Of a stretch of DNA of 64,000 bases, positions 50,607 through 60,326 are shown one piece after another. The position numbers and the translations under genes are program-made. Source of the stretch: Pseudomonadota bacterium (GTDB lineage Bacteria; Pseudomonadota; Gammaproteobacteria; Steroidobacterales; Steroidobacteraceae); assembly GCA_021807675.1 (NCBI GenBank), contig JAKBCR010000004.1, positions 1 through 64,000 on the forward strand, written 5' to 3'. Under the pieces are notes generated by a model, which saw nothing but the letters and a program-made list of their open reading frames with translations, did not search any database and had not been told where the DNA came from. Position 1 is the stretch's first letter. Every line of letters begins with the position of its first letter.

Positions 50607-52142
50607 ATGTATCTTGCGCTCGAAGTCGTCAGTCCTCAGGCCGCTTCCCTCGGTGCGGAGCGGCGCCGCGTGGTCGGTCCCGCGGGCCTGACCATCGGGC
50701 GGGAGCCGGGCAACGACTGGGTCATCCCGGACCCTTACATCTCCAAGCAGCACGCGCGCATCACATTTGCGGACGGCGGGTTCCTCGTCGAGAGCCTCGG
50801 GCGCAATCCCATCGCGATCGGCAGCCCGGAAAATGTCATTCCGAGCCGCCAGCCGCGGCCGTTGCGCGGCGGTGACCGCCTCTTCATCGATCAGTACGAG
50901 ATCCGGGTGTCCGCAGTCCAGGGTGAGACCCCGCGCGCAGCCGCAGGGTCCTCGCCAGACGATCCGTTCGGAATCATCGATGCGGCGCCACCCGCTGCCG
51001 GGTCTTTCGAAAATGCGCCACAGTCCGTCCGGCCAGCCGCCGCGCGCGTACCGGAGTCCTGGGACGGTTATAGCGGCGGCATCGCAGAGACGGCGGACCT
51101 TGATCCGCTGAATGCCCTGGGTGGCGCGGGGACGGCGCCCGTCCATGGGCCGCCACCGGTCGACTGGCAGCGTGCCTCGCCGCTCGCGGATCACTTCGAC
51201 CCGCCCGCGCCGCGCCCGGTCACCCCCGGTATTCCCACCAACTGGGACCAGTCTGTCGTGGCGCCTCGACGTGCGCCAATGCCGGCCACCCCGCCCGCCG
51301 CCATCCCGTCGAACTGGGATCAATCGGTCATGGCCGGTGCGCGGCCGGCTCAAGCGCCGCCTGTCCCGCCGCCTCAGGAGCCCCTGCAGGTGCCGCGGCC
51401 GCGGAGTGCGTCACGGGAGCGCTCCGAGTCCGCCTCGGCCAGGTCCCTGGCGGACCCTGAGCGGCCGGCCGCCGCTACGCCCTTGGGTCGGCCCGCCATG
51501 GCCTCGGCGCCGAACGGTCCTGCCCGCACGGCGCCGGTAGTGCCACAACCCTCCGCTCTGCCCGTCGATCTGGTGGAGCTGCTCCGTGGCGCCGGGCTCG
51601 CCGATCGGGATTTATCGCCCGAAACACAGCGGGAGCTCGGGCAAGTGCTGCGCATCGTCGTGCAAGGTGTCATGGAGGTCCTGCAGGCGCGCGCCGAGAT
51701 CAAATCCCGGTTTCGCCTGCCGCTCACCCGCGTTCAGGCGAAGGAGAACAACCCGCTCAAGCTCTCTCCCAATGTCGAGAGCGCCTTGCATACGCTGTTG
51801 GTGCAACGCAACCCGGGCTACCTGCCGACCGTGCAGGCGTTCGAGGATGCATTTGCGGACATCCGCAGCCACCAGATCGCGATGCTCGAGGGGTTGCGCG
51901 TCGCGTTCGAATCGATGCTGCGGAGCTTCGAGCCCAAGGGGCTCGAGCAGGAGTTCGACAGGTCCGCCGGCCGAGGCGGCCTGCTCGGTTTCGGGGGTAG
52001 AGCGAAAAACTGGGATCTATACGTGGAGCGCTTCTCGCGGCTGGGAACGGATGCGGACGATACTTTCAGGCGGCTCTTCGGCGATGCATTCGCGGAGGCG
52101 TACGAGCGGCAGCTCGAGCGTCTGAAGAGCCTGCGAGGCTGA
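50607..52142 (+). CDS. fha: T6SS FHA-domain protein (Fha/TagH)
   Basis: 511 residues. The N-terminal FHA domain (about 15-105) has GREPGNDWVIPDPYISKQHARI, which binds phosphothreonine. A Pro-rich disordered linker carries repeats around W-D (ESWDGY, TNWDQSV, SNWDQSV). The C-terminal domain (about 325-511) has the T6SS-specific KSRFRLPLTRVQAKENNPLKLS block. In the P. aeruginosa pathway, kinase PpkA phosphorylates Fha1 to trigger assembly; ppkA and pppA are present downstream here. Confidence 0.93.
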   Translation: MYLALEVVSPQAASLGAERRRVVGPAGLTIGREPGNDWVIPDPYISKQHARITFADGGFLVESLGRNPIAIGSPENVIPSRQPRPLRGGDRLFIDQYEIRVSAVQGETPRAAAGSSPDDPFGIIDAAPPAAGSFENAPQSVRPAAARVPESWDGYSGGIAETADLDPLNALGGAGTAPVHGPPPVDWQRASPLADHFDPPAPRPVTPGIPTNWDQSVVAPRRAPMPATPPAAIPSNWDQSVMAGARPAQAPPVPPPQEPLQVPRPRSASRERSESASARSLADPERPAAATPLGRPAMASAPNGPARTAPVVPQPSALPVDLVELLRGAGLADRDLSPETQRELGQVLRIVVQGVMEVLQARAEIKSRFRLPLTRVQAKENNPLKLSPNVESALHTLLVQRNPGYLPTVQAFEDAFADIRSHQIAMLEGLRVAFESMLRSFEPKGLEQEFDRSAGRGGLLGFGGRAKNWDLYVERFSRLGTDADDTFRRLFGDAFAEAYERQLERLKSLRG

Positions 52143-52172
52143 GGTCGACGGGTAATAAGGGGGTCGTTGGTC

Positions 52173-52655
52173 TTGAAGAGAGCGCTCTTGAGCGCGGCGC
52201 TCGGCGCCGCGGCGTGGGCTCTGGCCGGTTGCGCCGGCACGCCACCGCCGAAGCCGACCATAATGGCGACTGCGGTGCTATCCGCGGCCCCGAACGTCAA
52301 TCCGGACGAGACGGGCCGCGCCTCTCCCATCGTCGTGCGCGTCTATGAGCTCAAGCAACCCGATGCGTTCAACAATGCAGGCTACTTCGCCCTGATGGAC
52401 CATGAGCGCAAGACACTCGGGGACAGCCTGGTCCACGGCGAGGAGTACGAGCTCTCCCCGGGTGAGACGCGGACGCTCCCACTCAACCTCCCGCCTCAGG
52501 CCCGCTACATTGCGGCGATCGCGGGCTATACGCAGATCATGAGCGCCCGGTGGAAAGCGCTCGAGCCCGTGCCCGGGAAGTGGCTGCGCGATCGCAAGCA
52601 TCCCCATAGAGTGACGATCCGGATCGGGCGGTCCGCCGTGACGATCGTGGAATAG
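52173..52655 (+). CDS. tssJ: T6SS outer-membrane lipoprotein TssJ
   Basis: 160 residues from TTG 52173, preferred because the GGGGG Shine-Dalgarno lies about 9 nt upstream; TTG 52167 is an alternative. A lipoprotein signal ends in the lipobox LAGC (about 17-20), giving an acylated Cys anchored in the outer membrane. The beta-sandwich body includes the SPIVVRVYELKQPDAFNNAGYFAL stretch. It binds TssM in the membrane complex. Confidence 0.92.
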   Translation: MKRALLSAALGAAAWALAGCAGTPPPKPTIMATAVLSAAPNVNPDETGRASPIVVRVYELKQPDAFNNAGYFALMDHERKTLGDSLVHGEEYELSPGETRTLPLNLPPQARYIAAIAGYTQIMSARWKALEPVPGKWLRDRKHPHRVTIRIGRSAVTIVE

Positions 52656-52663
52656 GCAGGCAC

Positions 52664-53998
52664 ATGTCTTCTAACAATCGAGTCGTCTGGTCGGAAGGGC
52701 TGTTTCTCAGGCCGCAACACTTCCAGCAGCAGTCCCGCTACATCGAGCGCTATGTCGAGGGACGCAGCCGCGAGCTGCGGGCACATTCCTGGGGGTTCAC
52801 GGAGATCGAGATCGAGCGCGACCTGCTCGGCATCGGCAAGCTCGGACTGCGGCGAGCCGCCGGCGTCCTTCCCGACGGGACTCCCTTCGCCATGCCGGAC
52901 GACGACCCCTTGCCCTCGCCGATCGAGCTGACTGCGCAGGTGCGCGACCAGCAGGTCTTCCTTGCCGTGGCGCTGCGCAAGGAGGGGGCGCGGGAGTCCG
53001 ACCGCGCGGACCGGCCCGATGGCCTTGTGCGCTATCACTCGGCAGACTTCGAGTCGCGGGACGTCACCTCTGATTCTAACACGACGGCGACATTGGAGGT
53101 TGCGGCGCTGCGCTCGCGGCTGCTGCTCGCCTCGGAGCCGCGGGAAGACTATGCGTGCGTTCCGCTCGCGCGCATCCGCGAGTGCCGCGCCGACCGTGTC
53201 GTGGTTCTGGACGAGCGATTCATTCCCACTGTCCTCAATGCCCATCGGGCACTGCCGCTCGCCACCTTTCTCACCGAGCTGCAGGGTCTGCTGCACCAGC
53301 GGGGCGAGGCACTGGCGGCGCGGGCCGTCGCGACGAGCCGCGGGGGAGCCGCCGAGATCGCGGATTTTCTCATGCTGCAGACGGTCAACCGCTACGAGCC
53401 GGTGATCGACCACTACGTATCGAGCCGTCTCCTGCATCCGGAGGATCTCTACCGGCTCTGTCTGGAGATCGCGGGCGATCTCGCGACGCTCACGATGACG
53501 AGCCGCCGTCCGGGAAAGCTACCCGGATATCGGCACGAAGACCTGCAGGCCGGGTACGAGCCGCTCATCGCGGCGCTGCGCGCCTCGCTCAGTGTCGTCC
53601 TCGAGCAGAACGCGGTTCCCATCCCGCTCGAGAAGAAGCGTTTCAACATCTTCGTCGGCGTGGTGAACGACAGGTCGCTGTTCGAGAGCGCGGCATTCGT
53701 GCTCGCGGCCCGCGCCGACGTCCCGGCTGACACACTCCGACGCGGATTCCCCTCGCAGGCCACGCTTGCGACGGTCGAGAGCATCGCCAAGCTGGTGAAC
53801 GACCATCTGCCGGGGATACCGCTGCAGCCGCTCTCGGTGGTGCCGCGGCAGATCCCGTTTCACGCCGGCTTCAGCTACTTCGAGCTCGACCGGTCGAGCC
53901 CCAAGTTCCGCGAGCTCGCCGCAGCCGGCGGCATTGCCGTCCACGTCCCGGAGACCTTCCCCGGCCTGGCCATGGAGCTGTGGGCCATCCGAGGGTAG
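52664..53998 (+). CDS. tssK: T6SS baseplate-membrane connector TssK
   Basis: 444 residues, starting with the family hallmark VVWSEGLFLRPQHFQQQSRY and containing the FSYFELDR region near the end. TssK trimers join the baseplate to TssL/TssM. It lies 8 bp after tssJ and 6 bp before tssL. Confidence 0.97.
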   Translation: MSSNNRVVWSEGLFLRPQHFQQQSRYIERYVEGRSRELRAHSWGFTEIEIERDLLGIGKLGLRRAAGVLPDGTPFAMPDDDPLPSPIELTAQVRDQQVFLAVALRKEGARESDRADRPDGLVRYHSADFESRDVTSDSNTTATLEVAALRSRLLLASEPREDYACVPLARIRECRADRVVVLDERFIPTVLNAHRALPLATFLTELQGLLHQRGEALAARAVATSRGGAAEIADFLMLQTVNRYEPVIDHYVSSRLLHPEDLYRLCLEIAGDLATLTMTSRRPGKLPGYRHEDLQAGYEPLIAALRASLSVVLEQNAVPIPLEKKRFNIFVGVVNDRSLFESAAFVLAARADVPADTLRRGFPSQATLATVESIAKLVNDHLPGIPLQPLSVVPRQIPFHAGFSYFELDRSSPKFRELAAAGGIAVHVPETFPGLAMELWAIRG

Positions 53999-54004
53999 CG
54001 TCTG

Positions 54005-55369
54005 ATGTCAGAACACACGCCAGACGGTTCGTCGACACCTCCCGATGGGACATTGATGCGGCCCAGACCGGGAGCGGGCCGGCGCGCCGCGCCCGCTGCT
54101 CCGCCATCGAGCCCATCTCCACCCGCGGGCCAGCGGCCTCTCGCCAGCGCCGCCGCGGCCCCGCCGGTCGAAGCGTCCGCCGCCGATCTGAACGAGTTTC
54201 TCGGCGGAACGGACAATCCCGTGCTGCAGGCTGCCGCGCCCCTCCTGATCCTTGCCGCGCGGCTCGCGACGAGTGTCGAGCAGGCGAGCATTCCCACTCT
54301 GCGGCAGCAGGCAGTCGAGGAAGTTCGTTCCTTCGACGAGAGACTCCGCTCATCCGGTGTATCGCGCGACGACGCGCTCGTTGCCCGGTACGTTCTCTGC
54401 ACTTTCGTCGATTCCGCGGTGCTCAACACGCCCTGGGGCGCGCAGGGCGACTGGGCAAGCCAGTCGTTGCTCGTGATTTTTCACAAGGAGGTCTCGGGAG
54501 GCGAGAAATTCTTCGAGATCGTGAAGCGACTGCAGGCCGATCCGGCGCGGTACCTGAGCCTGATCGAGCTGCTCTATGTCTGCCTCGCGCTCGGGTACGA
54601 GGGCAAGTACCGCCATGATCCGAAGGGTGCCCTCGAGCTCTCGCGCCTGCAGCACGATCTCTACGGTGTGATCCGTGAGCGCCGCCGGCTTCGCGACGAG
54701 GATCTCTCACCGCGGTGGCAGGGAGCGGATGACCGCCGTAATCCGGTCGTCCGCTACGTTCCCTGGTGGACGGTCGCGGCCGCCGGCGCAGCCGTGGTGT
54801 TCGTGACGTTCTCGGCGCTTCGCGTCCGGCTCGACGCCCAGGCCCGGCCGATCGAGGCCGCGCTCGCCGCTCCGGCCGTGACGGTGGATTACGCGGCGAC
54901 CCCGAGTCCGCCCACGCGGCTGCAGCAGCTGCTCGCACCGCAGATCGCCCGCGGGCTCCTGACGGTGGAGGATCTCGGCGGCAAGACGGTCATCACCCTG
55001 ACCGCGACCGATCTTTTCGCCTCGGCGAGCGCCAGGCTCAACTCGAGTCTCGCCCCCACGGTGCGTAAGATCGCGCAGGCGCTCAACCAGCTTCCCGGGA
55101 GAATCGTGATCGTCGGACACACGGACGACCTGCCGGTGCACTCGCTCCGGTACGCCGACAATGACCAGCTGTCGCGCGCGCGCGCGGTGACGGTCGCGGA
55201 TTTGATGCGGCCTGAGATCACCGACTTCGGCAGGGTGCAGTGGCAGGGCGTCGGCTCGAGTCAGCCGCGTTACCTGCCCCAGGATACGCCCGAGAATCGA
55301 GCTCGCAACCGGAGGGTGGAAATCATCTACCTGCCGAGCACCGACGGCTGGCAGGTGCCGCCACGATGA
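54005..55369 (+). CDS. tssL: T6SS inner-membrane protein TssL with OmpA domain
   Basis: 454 residues. After a disordered Pro-rich N-terminus (1-60), the DotU/IcmH helical domain (about 62-235) has NPVLQAAAPLLILAARL and LGYEGKYRH. A single membrane segment (253-272) precedes a periplasmic OmpA/MotB-like peptidoglycan-binding domain (about 325-447) with GHTDDLPVHSLRYADNDQLSRAR and NRRVEI. This is the extended TssL form that anchors the machine to the wall by itself. It overlaps tssM by 4 bp (ATGA). Confidence 0.95.
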   Translation: MSEHTPDGSSTPPDGTLMRPRPGAGRRAAPAAPPSSPSPPAGQRPLASAAAAPPVEASAADLNEFLGGTDNPVLQAAAPLLILAARLATSVEQASIPTLRQQAVEEVRSFDERLRSSGVSRDDALVARYVLCTFVDSAVLNTPWGAQGDWASQSLLVIFHKEVSGGEKFFEIVKRLQADPARYLSLIELLYVCLALGYEGKYRHDPKGALELSRLQHDLYGVIRERRRLRDEDLSPRWQGADDRRNPVVRYVPWWTVAAAGAAVVFVTFSALRVRLDAQARPIEAALAAPAVTVDYAATPSPPTRLQQLLAPQIARGLLTVEDLGGKTVITLTATDLFASASARLNSSLAPTVRKIAQALNQLPGRIVIVGHTDDLPVHSLRYADNDQLSRARAVTVADLMRPEITDFGRVQWQGVGSSQPRYLPQDTPENRARNRRVEIIYLPSTDGWQVPPR

Positions 55370-58300
55370 AGACCCTCCTCGGCAAGCGGTGGCTCTGGCT
55401 GCTGCTCGGCCTGATCCTGTTGTCCGGGGTCATCTGGTTCGGCGGCCCGTACCTCTCGTTCGCCGGCTACCCGCCGCTCGCACCGCCGTCCGCGAGAGTA
55501 GTGCTCATCGCGCTGCTCTTCGCCGTCTGGGGAGCGCGGATCGCGTGGCGGAAGCTCTCCGCCGCGCGCGCTGCAAATCACCTCGCGGGACAAATGGCTC
55601 GTGAGGCCGATCCGGCCGCGGCGCGCGCCTCGGCTGATGTACGTCAGATGCAACAGCGATTCGAGGAGGCCGTCGAAGCGCTGCGCCAGTCACGCAAGGG
55701 ACGCACGAGCCTCTACGATCTGCCCTGGTACATCATCATCGGTCCGCCGGGCGCGGGCAAGACCACGGCCATCGTCAACTCAGGCCTCAACTTCCCGCTC
55801 GCGCAGAAGTTCGGCAAGGAGGCGCTGCGCGGCGTCGGCGGGACACGCAATTGCGACTGGTGGTTCACCGACCGGGCGATCCTCCTCGACACCGCCGGCC
55901 GCTATACGACCCAGGACTCCGATCAGGCGAGCGATGCTGCCGGCTGGAAGGCATTCCTCGGTCTGCTGCGCAAGTTCAGGAAGCGGCGCCCGATCAACGG
56001 AGTGCTCGTGGCGATGAGCCTCGCGGACCTCGCGACCCAGTCGGATGCGGAGCGCGCGCGGCATGTGGCCGCGGTGCGTGAGAGGCTCGATGAGCTCCAC
56101 CGCGAATTGCGGGTCGAGCTGCCTGTCTATCTGGTGCTTACCAAGGCCGACCTGCTGGCCGGCTTCGATGAATTCTTCGATGACCTGCCGCAGCAAGGCC
56201 GCGCGCAAGTGCTCGGTACCACTTTCCCGCTCGAGCGCTCCCGCGCCGGGACCGCGGCCCAGGCGCTCCCGGCGGAACTCGACGCACTGCTCGAGCGGCT
56301 GAATGCGCGCATGCTGGCGCGGCTGCAGGCGGAGCGGGACGTGCAGCGGCGCGGGCTCATCTTCGGCTTTCCACGGCAGGTCGCCGGCGTCAGGCGCGCG
56401 CTCGAGTCGTTCGTCAGCGAGACCTTCGAAGCGGGCGCGTTCGAGGGCGGATTCTGGCTCCGCGGCGTGTATCTCACGAGCGGCACCCAGGAGGGCACGC
56501 CGATCGATCGCATGCTCGGAGCGTTGGCGCGTACTTTCGGACTCGGCGTGAAGGCAGTCCCTCCCTCCACGGACCGCGGCAAGGCCTTTTTCATTCAGCG
56601 GCTGCTGAGCGATGTCGTTTTCCGGGAAAGCGGGCTCGCGGGCGTCAACCGTTTGGCGGAGGTCCGTCAGGGGCTCGTTCAGGCCGGGGCGTACATCGCA
56701 GCCCTGGCTGCCACTGTGTTGCTTCTCCTGGCCCTGATCGTCAGCTATGGCCGAAATCGTGCATACCTGACGGCTGTCGCCGCAGCCGCGCAGCCGATCT
56801 CGAGCCTGCCGCCGGCGGCCCCGGCGAATGTAGTGGCGGATCTACCCCGCCTCGATGCCTATCGCGCCGTGGAGTTGGCATCCGGTCGCGACGGCAAGGG
56901 AGTGCCGCTCTCCATGCGCTTCGGGCTTGGTCAGGCGGACGCGATCTACGGCGCGGCTCACGACGCGTATCTGCGGGAGCTCAACGCAACCGTCGCACCG
57001 GCCCTGGCGAGCGCCTTCCATGACCGGATGAGCCGGCTGGCCGGCGATCCAGAGAAGCTGTACGAGTATCTGAAGGCGTATCTCATGCTGGGCTCGCCGA
57101 ACCGGCTGGTCCCCGCGCAATTGCAGTTCATGGGCGACCATGTCTGGCGCAGCCGGGAGGAGCTCGATGACTCGACGCTCGAGCGCCTCGATCAGCATCT
57201 GGCGGCGCTGCTCGCTGATCCGGATCGCGTGCAGCCGGTGGCGCTCGATACCCAGCTCATCGAGCAGGCGCGTACCTCACTGCGCCAGGCATCGCTCCCG
57301 GTGCTCATGTACAGCCGCCTGAAACTGAGCTATGCGGGTGACACCCGTGACGAGATTCACCTCGATCAGCAGATCGGGCTCGGCGGAACCAGCGTCTTCA
57401 TGCGCCGTAGCGGCGCCCCGCTGTCGCAGCCGGTACCGGCGCTCTACACGCGCAAGGTGTTCGACGAGGTGGCGACGACCGGCAAGTACGAAGTCGCCAA
57501 GGACTTCATTGAAGAGAGCTGGGTGCTCGGGCCGGGCGTCGCCTCCGCGGCCGATCTGCCGAAGCTCGCCGACGGCATGATGCAGATCTACGAGGACCAT
57601 TACATCCGATACTGGGACGGGCTGCTCGCCGACATCGAGCCGCGTCCTGCCACGAGCCCGCAACAGCTTTCCGACATGATGGCCCTGCTCTCGGGTCCCA
57701 CTTCGCCGCTCAAGCGGCTCCTGGTGATTGCCGCCGACAACACCGATCTGCTCAAGCCCGCCGCCAGGAGTCCGCGCGCGGCTTCGGTGAAGGCGGCCAT
57801 CGCCGGAAAGCTCGCGGCCCTCGAGCAGACCTTCGGCGCGTCACCCGCCGCGCAGCGGCCGGGGGCGCGCGTCACCCAACATTTCGCGGCCATCCAGAAG
57901 CTGGTCGAAGGGCCCCCGGGCGGGGCACCGATCGATCAGACCCTTCAGGCGATCGCCCAGATCCAACAGCAGCTCGCCGGGATCGGCAGCGGCCTCGGAG
58001 ATACCAATGCGCTGTCCGCGGTTGCCTCCCGCGCACAGGCCAATGCGCTCGAGCAGCTTCGGGTCGCGGCGCTGCAGCTGCCGCAGCCGGTCTCGGGCAT
58101 CGTGGCGCAGATCGGCAGCAAGGGAGAGGCGGTCGCCAAGGCGCAGGCGGGCGAGGAGCTGGCGAGGCGCTACCGCACCGATGTCGCCGCGCAGTGCAGA
58201 CAGCTGATCTCCGGGCGCTATCCGTTCTCGCCCGGCAGCTCGAGCGATGTCGCCATCGCCGATTTCGCGCGACTCTTCGGCCCCGGCGGCGTGTTCGACG

Positions 58301-58836
58301 CCTTCTTTCAACAAAATCTCCGTCCGCTGGTGGACACGTCGAGCCGCCCGTGGCGCTGGCGGCGGGGCGCGGGGGGGATCGGCTCGCACTCCCTGCTACG
58401 GCAGTTCGAGCGAGTCGATCGGATCCGACAGGTCTTCTTCCCTCCCGGCAGCCAGCTGCCGTCCGCGCGATTCACGGTGACGCCGGAGTCCCTCGATGCC
58501 TCGGTGCGCCGGTTGGAGGTGGATATCGATGGCCAGAAGCTGGAATACCGCCATGGCCCTCTGGTGGCGCAGCCGTTCGTCTGGCCGGGACCGGCACCGG
58601 GACAGGCGTCGATCCTCTTCGAGGAAGCCGGGGGCTCCGGGCCCTACCGCGCGTACCAGGGGCCCTGGGCGCTCTTTCGGCTGCTCGACGCCGCAACGGT
58701 CCAACAGCAGACACCGCTCAAGTATCTCGTGACGGTGCAGGCGGGGGGGCGAGCGGCCAGCCTGCGCTTCGAAGCAAGCTCCGCGATCAATCCGTTTGGT
58801 CAGAACGTCCTTCGCGGCTTCCGCTGCGGCGGGTAG
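55366..58836 (+). CDS. tssM: T6SS inner-membrane core protein TssM (IcmF)
   Basis: 1156 residues from ATG 55366. Two N-terminal membrane helices (about 8-27 and 44-62), a cytoplasmic GTPase-like domain with intact Walker A GPPGAGKT (126-133), a third helix near residue 446 (AALAATVLLLLALIVSYG) and a large periplasmic domain give the standard TssM layout. The C-terminal ICMF region is present (FTVTPESLDASVRRLEVDIDG). It forms the trans-envelope channel with TssJ and TssL. Confidence 0.96.
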   Translation: MKTLLGKRWLWLLLGLILLSGVIWFGGPYLSFAGYPPLAPPSARVVLIALLFAVWGARIAWRKLSAARAANHLAGQMAREADPAAARASADVRQMQQRFEEAVEALRQSRKGRTSLYDLPWYIIIGPPGAGKTTAIVNSGLNFPLAQKFGKEALRGVGGTRNCDWWFTDRAILLDTAGRYTTQDSDQASDAAGWKAFLGLLRKFRKRRPINGVLVAMSLADLATQSDAERARHVAAVRERLDELHRELRVELPVYLVLTKADLLAGFDEFFDDLPQQGRAQVLGTTFPLERSRAGTAAQALPAELDALLERLNARMLARLQAERDVQRRGLIFGFPRQVAGVRRALESFVSETFEAGAFEGGFWLRGVYLTSGTQEGTPIDRMLGALARTFGLGVKAVPPSTDRGKAFFIQRLLSDVVFRESGLAGVNRLAEVRQGLVQAGAYIAALAATVLLLLALIVSYGRNRAYLTAVAAAAQPISSLPPAAPANVVADLPRLDAYRAVELASGRDGKGVPLSMRFGLGQADAIYGAAHDAYLRELNATVAPALASAFHDRMSRLAGDPEKLYEYLKAYLMLGSPNRLVPAQLQFMGDHVWRSREELDDSTLERLDQHLAALLADPDRVQPVALDTQLIEQARTSLRQASLPVLMYSRLKLSYAGDTRDEIHLDQQIGLGGTSVFMRRSGAPLSQPVPALYTRKVFDEVATTGKYEVAKDFIEESWVLGPGVASAADLPKLADGMMQIYEDHYIRYWDGLLADIEPRPATSPQQLSDMMALLSGPTSPLKRLLVIAADNTDLLKPAARSPRAASVKAAIAGKLAALEQTFGASPAAQRPGARVTQHFAAIQKLVEGPPGGAPIDQTLQAIAQIQQQLAGIGSGLGDTNALSAVASRAQANALEQLRVAALQLPQPVSGIVAQIGSKGEAVAKAQAGEELARRYRTDVAAQCRQLISGRYPFSPGSSSDVAIADFARLFGPGGVFDAFFQQNLRPLVDTSSRPWRWRRGAGGIGSHSLLRQFERVDRIRQVFFPPGSQLPSARFTVTPESLDASVRRLEVDIDGQKLEYRHGPLVAQPFVWPGPAPGQASILFEEAGGSGPYRAYQGPWALFRLLDAATVQQQTPLKYLVTVQAGGRAASLRFEASSAINPFGQNVLRGFRCGG

Positions 58837-58853
58837 AGCTGGAGAGCGAAATC

Positions 58854-60326
58854 GTGTCGGGTGCCGTAGTTGGTTTTTACGGGAAGCTGCCCAGCCATGG
58901 CGACTTCCTGACGCGGCGGGTGGCAGAGGAATTTCTGGAGACGTGGGACGGATGGCTGCAGCGCTGCCTGACATCCAGTCAGAGTGAACTCGCCGATCGA
59001 TGGCTCGATTGCTACCTGACGAGTCCGATGTGGCGGTTCTTTCTTTCGGACGGCATCGCCGGGCCGATGAGCTATGCCGGGGTGCTGCTGCCGAGCGTCG
59101 ATCGAGTCGGCCGTTACTTTCCCCTGACGGTGCTGACGGCGGTGCCCGCGGGCACGCCGGCGCTCGCGTTCTCGATGGCGGCGGCGCAGTGGTTCAGTGA
59201 TGTCGAGACGCTCTGCGCGCAGGCGCTCGAGGAGTCCAACCTCGATCTGGAGGGACTGGATGCCGCGCTGGCCGCCACGGCCGAGCGGCTCGCGGGCCTC
59301 GACGGATTGCCGGCTCCGCGCGCATTCCCGGCAGGCTCGGCGCAATGGCACTGGCCCGCGCGCTCCAGCGGCGAGCTGCCCTCGGCCCTCGCGCCGCCGC
59401 TCATGGCGGTGGCTCACGGGGCGCTTCGTCCACTGGCGATGTGGTGGACGGATGGCTCGCAGCATGTTGAGCCCTGTGTGCTGCTCACTCGGTCGTTGCC
59501 ACGCCCGGAGTCGTTCTCGGCGCTCCTCGCGGGGACATGGGAGGGCGGCTGCTGGGATGGCGAGGTCGCGTCGCGGCCGAGCGACCGGAATTGGAGCGAG
59601 GCACCGGTCGAGATCTCGATCGTGAGCGCCGGCGCAACCGATTCGGGACCCGTGCGGTCTCATAATCAGGATGCCTATTTGCTCTGCGACAGCAACCGCG
59701 TCTGGGCCGTGGCTGATGGAATGGGAGGCTATCGCGATGGCGACGTGGCCAGCCGCATGGTCGTCGATGCGCTCAATGCGCTCGAGCCCACCGCAGCCCT
59801 CAATGCCACCTTGCAATCGATCGACGTGATGCTGAGCCGGGTCAATGACGATCTGCGCCGCTCCGCGCTGGGTGTTGGCGGCGGCGACATCAGCGGCTCC
59901 ACGGTCGTGGCGCTCGCCGTTCGCGGCAGCGAGTGGGCCGTTTGCTGGGCAGGCGACAGTCGAGCGTACCTGCGACATGAAGGCGCGCTCACTCAGTTGA
60001 CTCGGGACCACTCCGTTGCCGCAGAGCCGGCAGCCGAGCACTCCGCCACCGCTTCGTCGGCTCAGGGCGAGATCACCCGTGCCGTGGGGGGTGACGATGT
60101 GCTCGAGCTCGATCGCGCGGCCGGCACCGTCGACCCCGGCGACCGCTTCCTTCTCTGCAGCGACGGACTGTACCGTGCCCTCGATCTGTCCACGCTCGGT
60201 CGGCTCCTCGGGGAGGGCACCCCGGCGCAAGCCAGCCAGGCGCTCATCCAGGCGGCATGCCGGGCCGGCGCTCGGGACAATGTGACCGCCGTCATCGTGG
60301 ACATCCGGATAGCGCATGACGACTGA
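58854..60326 (+). CDS. tagF-pppA: TagF-PppA fusion: T6SS regulator joined to PP2C phosphatase
   Basis: 490 residues from GTG 58854 with GGAGAG upstream. Residues 1-230 are TagF/ImpM (VVGFYGKLPSHGDFLTRRV, LLPSVDRVGRYFPLT). Residues 255-488 are a PP2C-type Ser/Thr phosphatase with RSHNQDA (268-274), DGMGG (288-292), GDSRAYL, SDGLY and ARDNVT, so its metal-binding Asp residues are present. TagF represses T6SS and PppA dephosphorylates Fha. Such fusions are known in Agrobacterium. It overlaps the kinase gene by 11 bp. Confidence 0.93.
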   Translation: MSGAVVGFYGKLPSHGDFLTRRVAEEFLETWDGWLQRCLTSSQSELADRWLDCYLTSPMWRFFLSDGIAGPMSYAGVLLPSVDRVGRYFPLTVLTAVPAGTPALAFSMAAAQWFSDVETLCAQALEESNLDLEGLDAALAATAERLAGLDGLPAPRAFPAGSAQWHWPARSSGELPSALAPPLMAVAHGALRPLAMWWTDGSQHVEPCVLLTRSLPRPESFSALLAGTWEGGCWDGEVASRPSDRNWSEAPVEISIVSAGATDSGPVRSHNQDAYLLCDSNRVWAVADGMGGYRDGDVASRMVVDALNALEPTAALNATLQSIDVMLSRVNDDLRRSALGVGGGDISGSTVVALAVRGSEWAVCWAGDSRAYLRHEGALTQLTRDHSVAAEPAAEHSATASSAQGEITRAVGGDDVLELDRAAGTVDPGDRFLLCSDGLYRALDLSTLGRLLGEGTPAQASQALIQAACRAGARDNVTAVIVDIRIAHDD

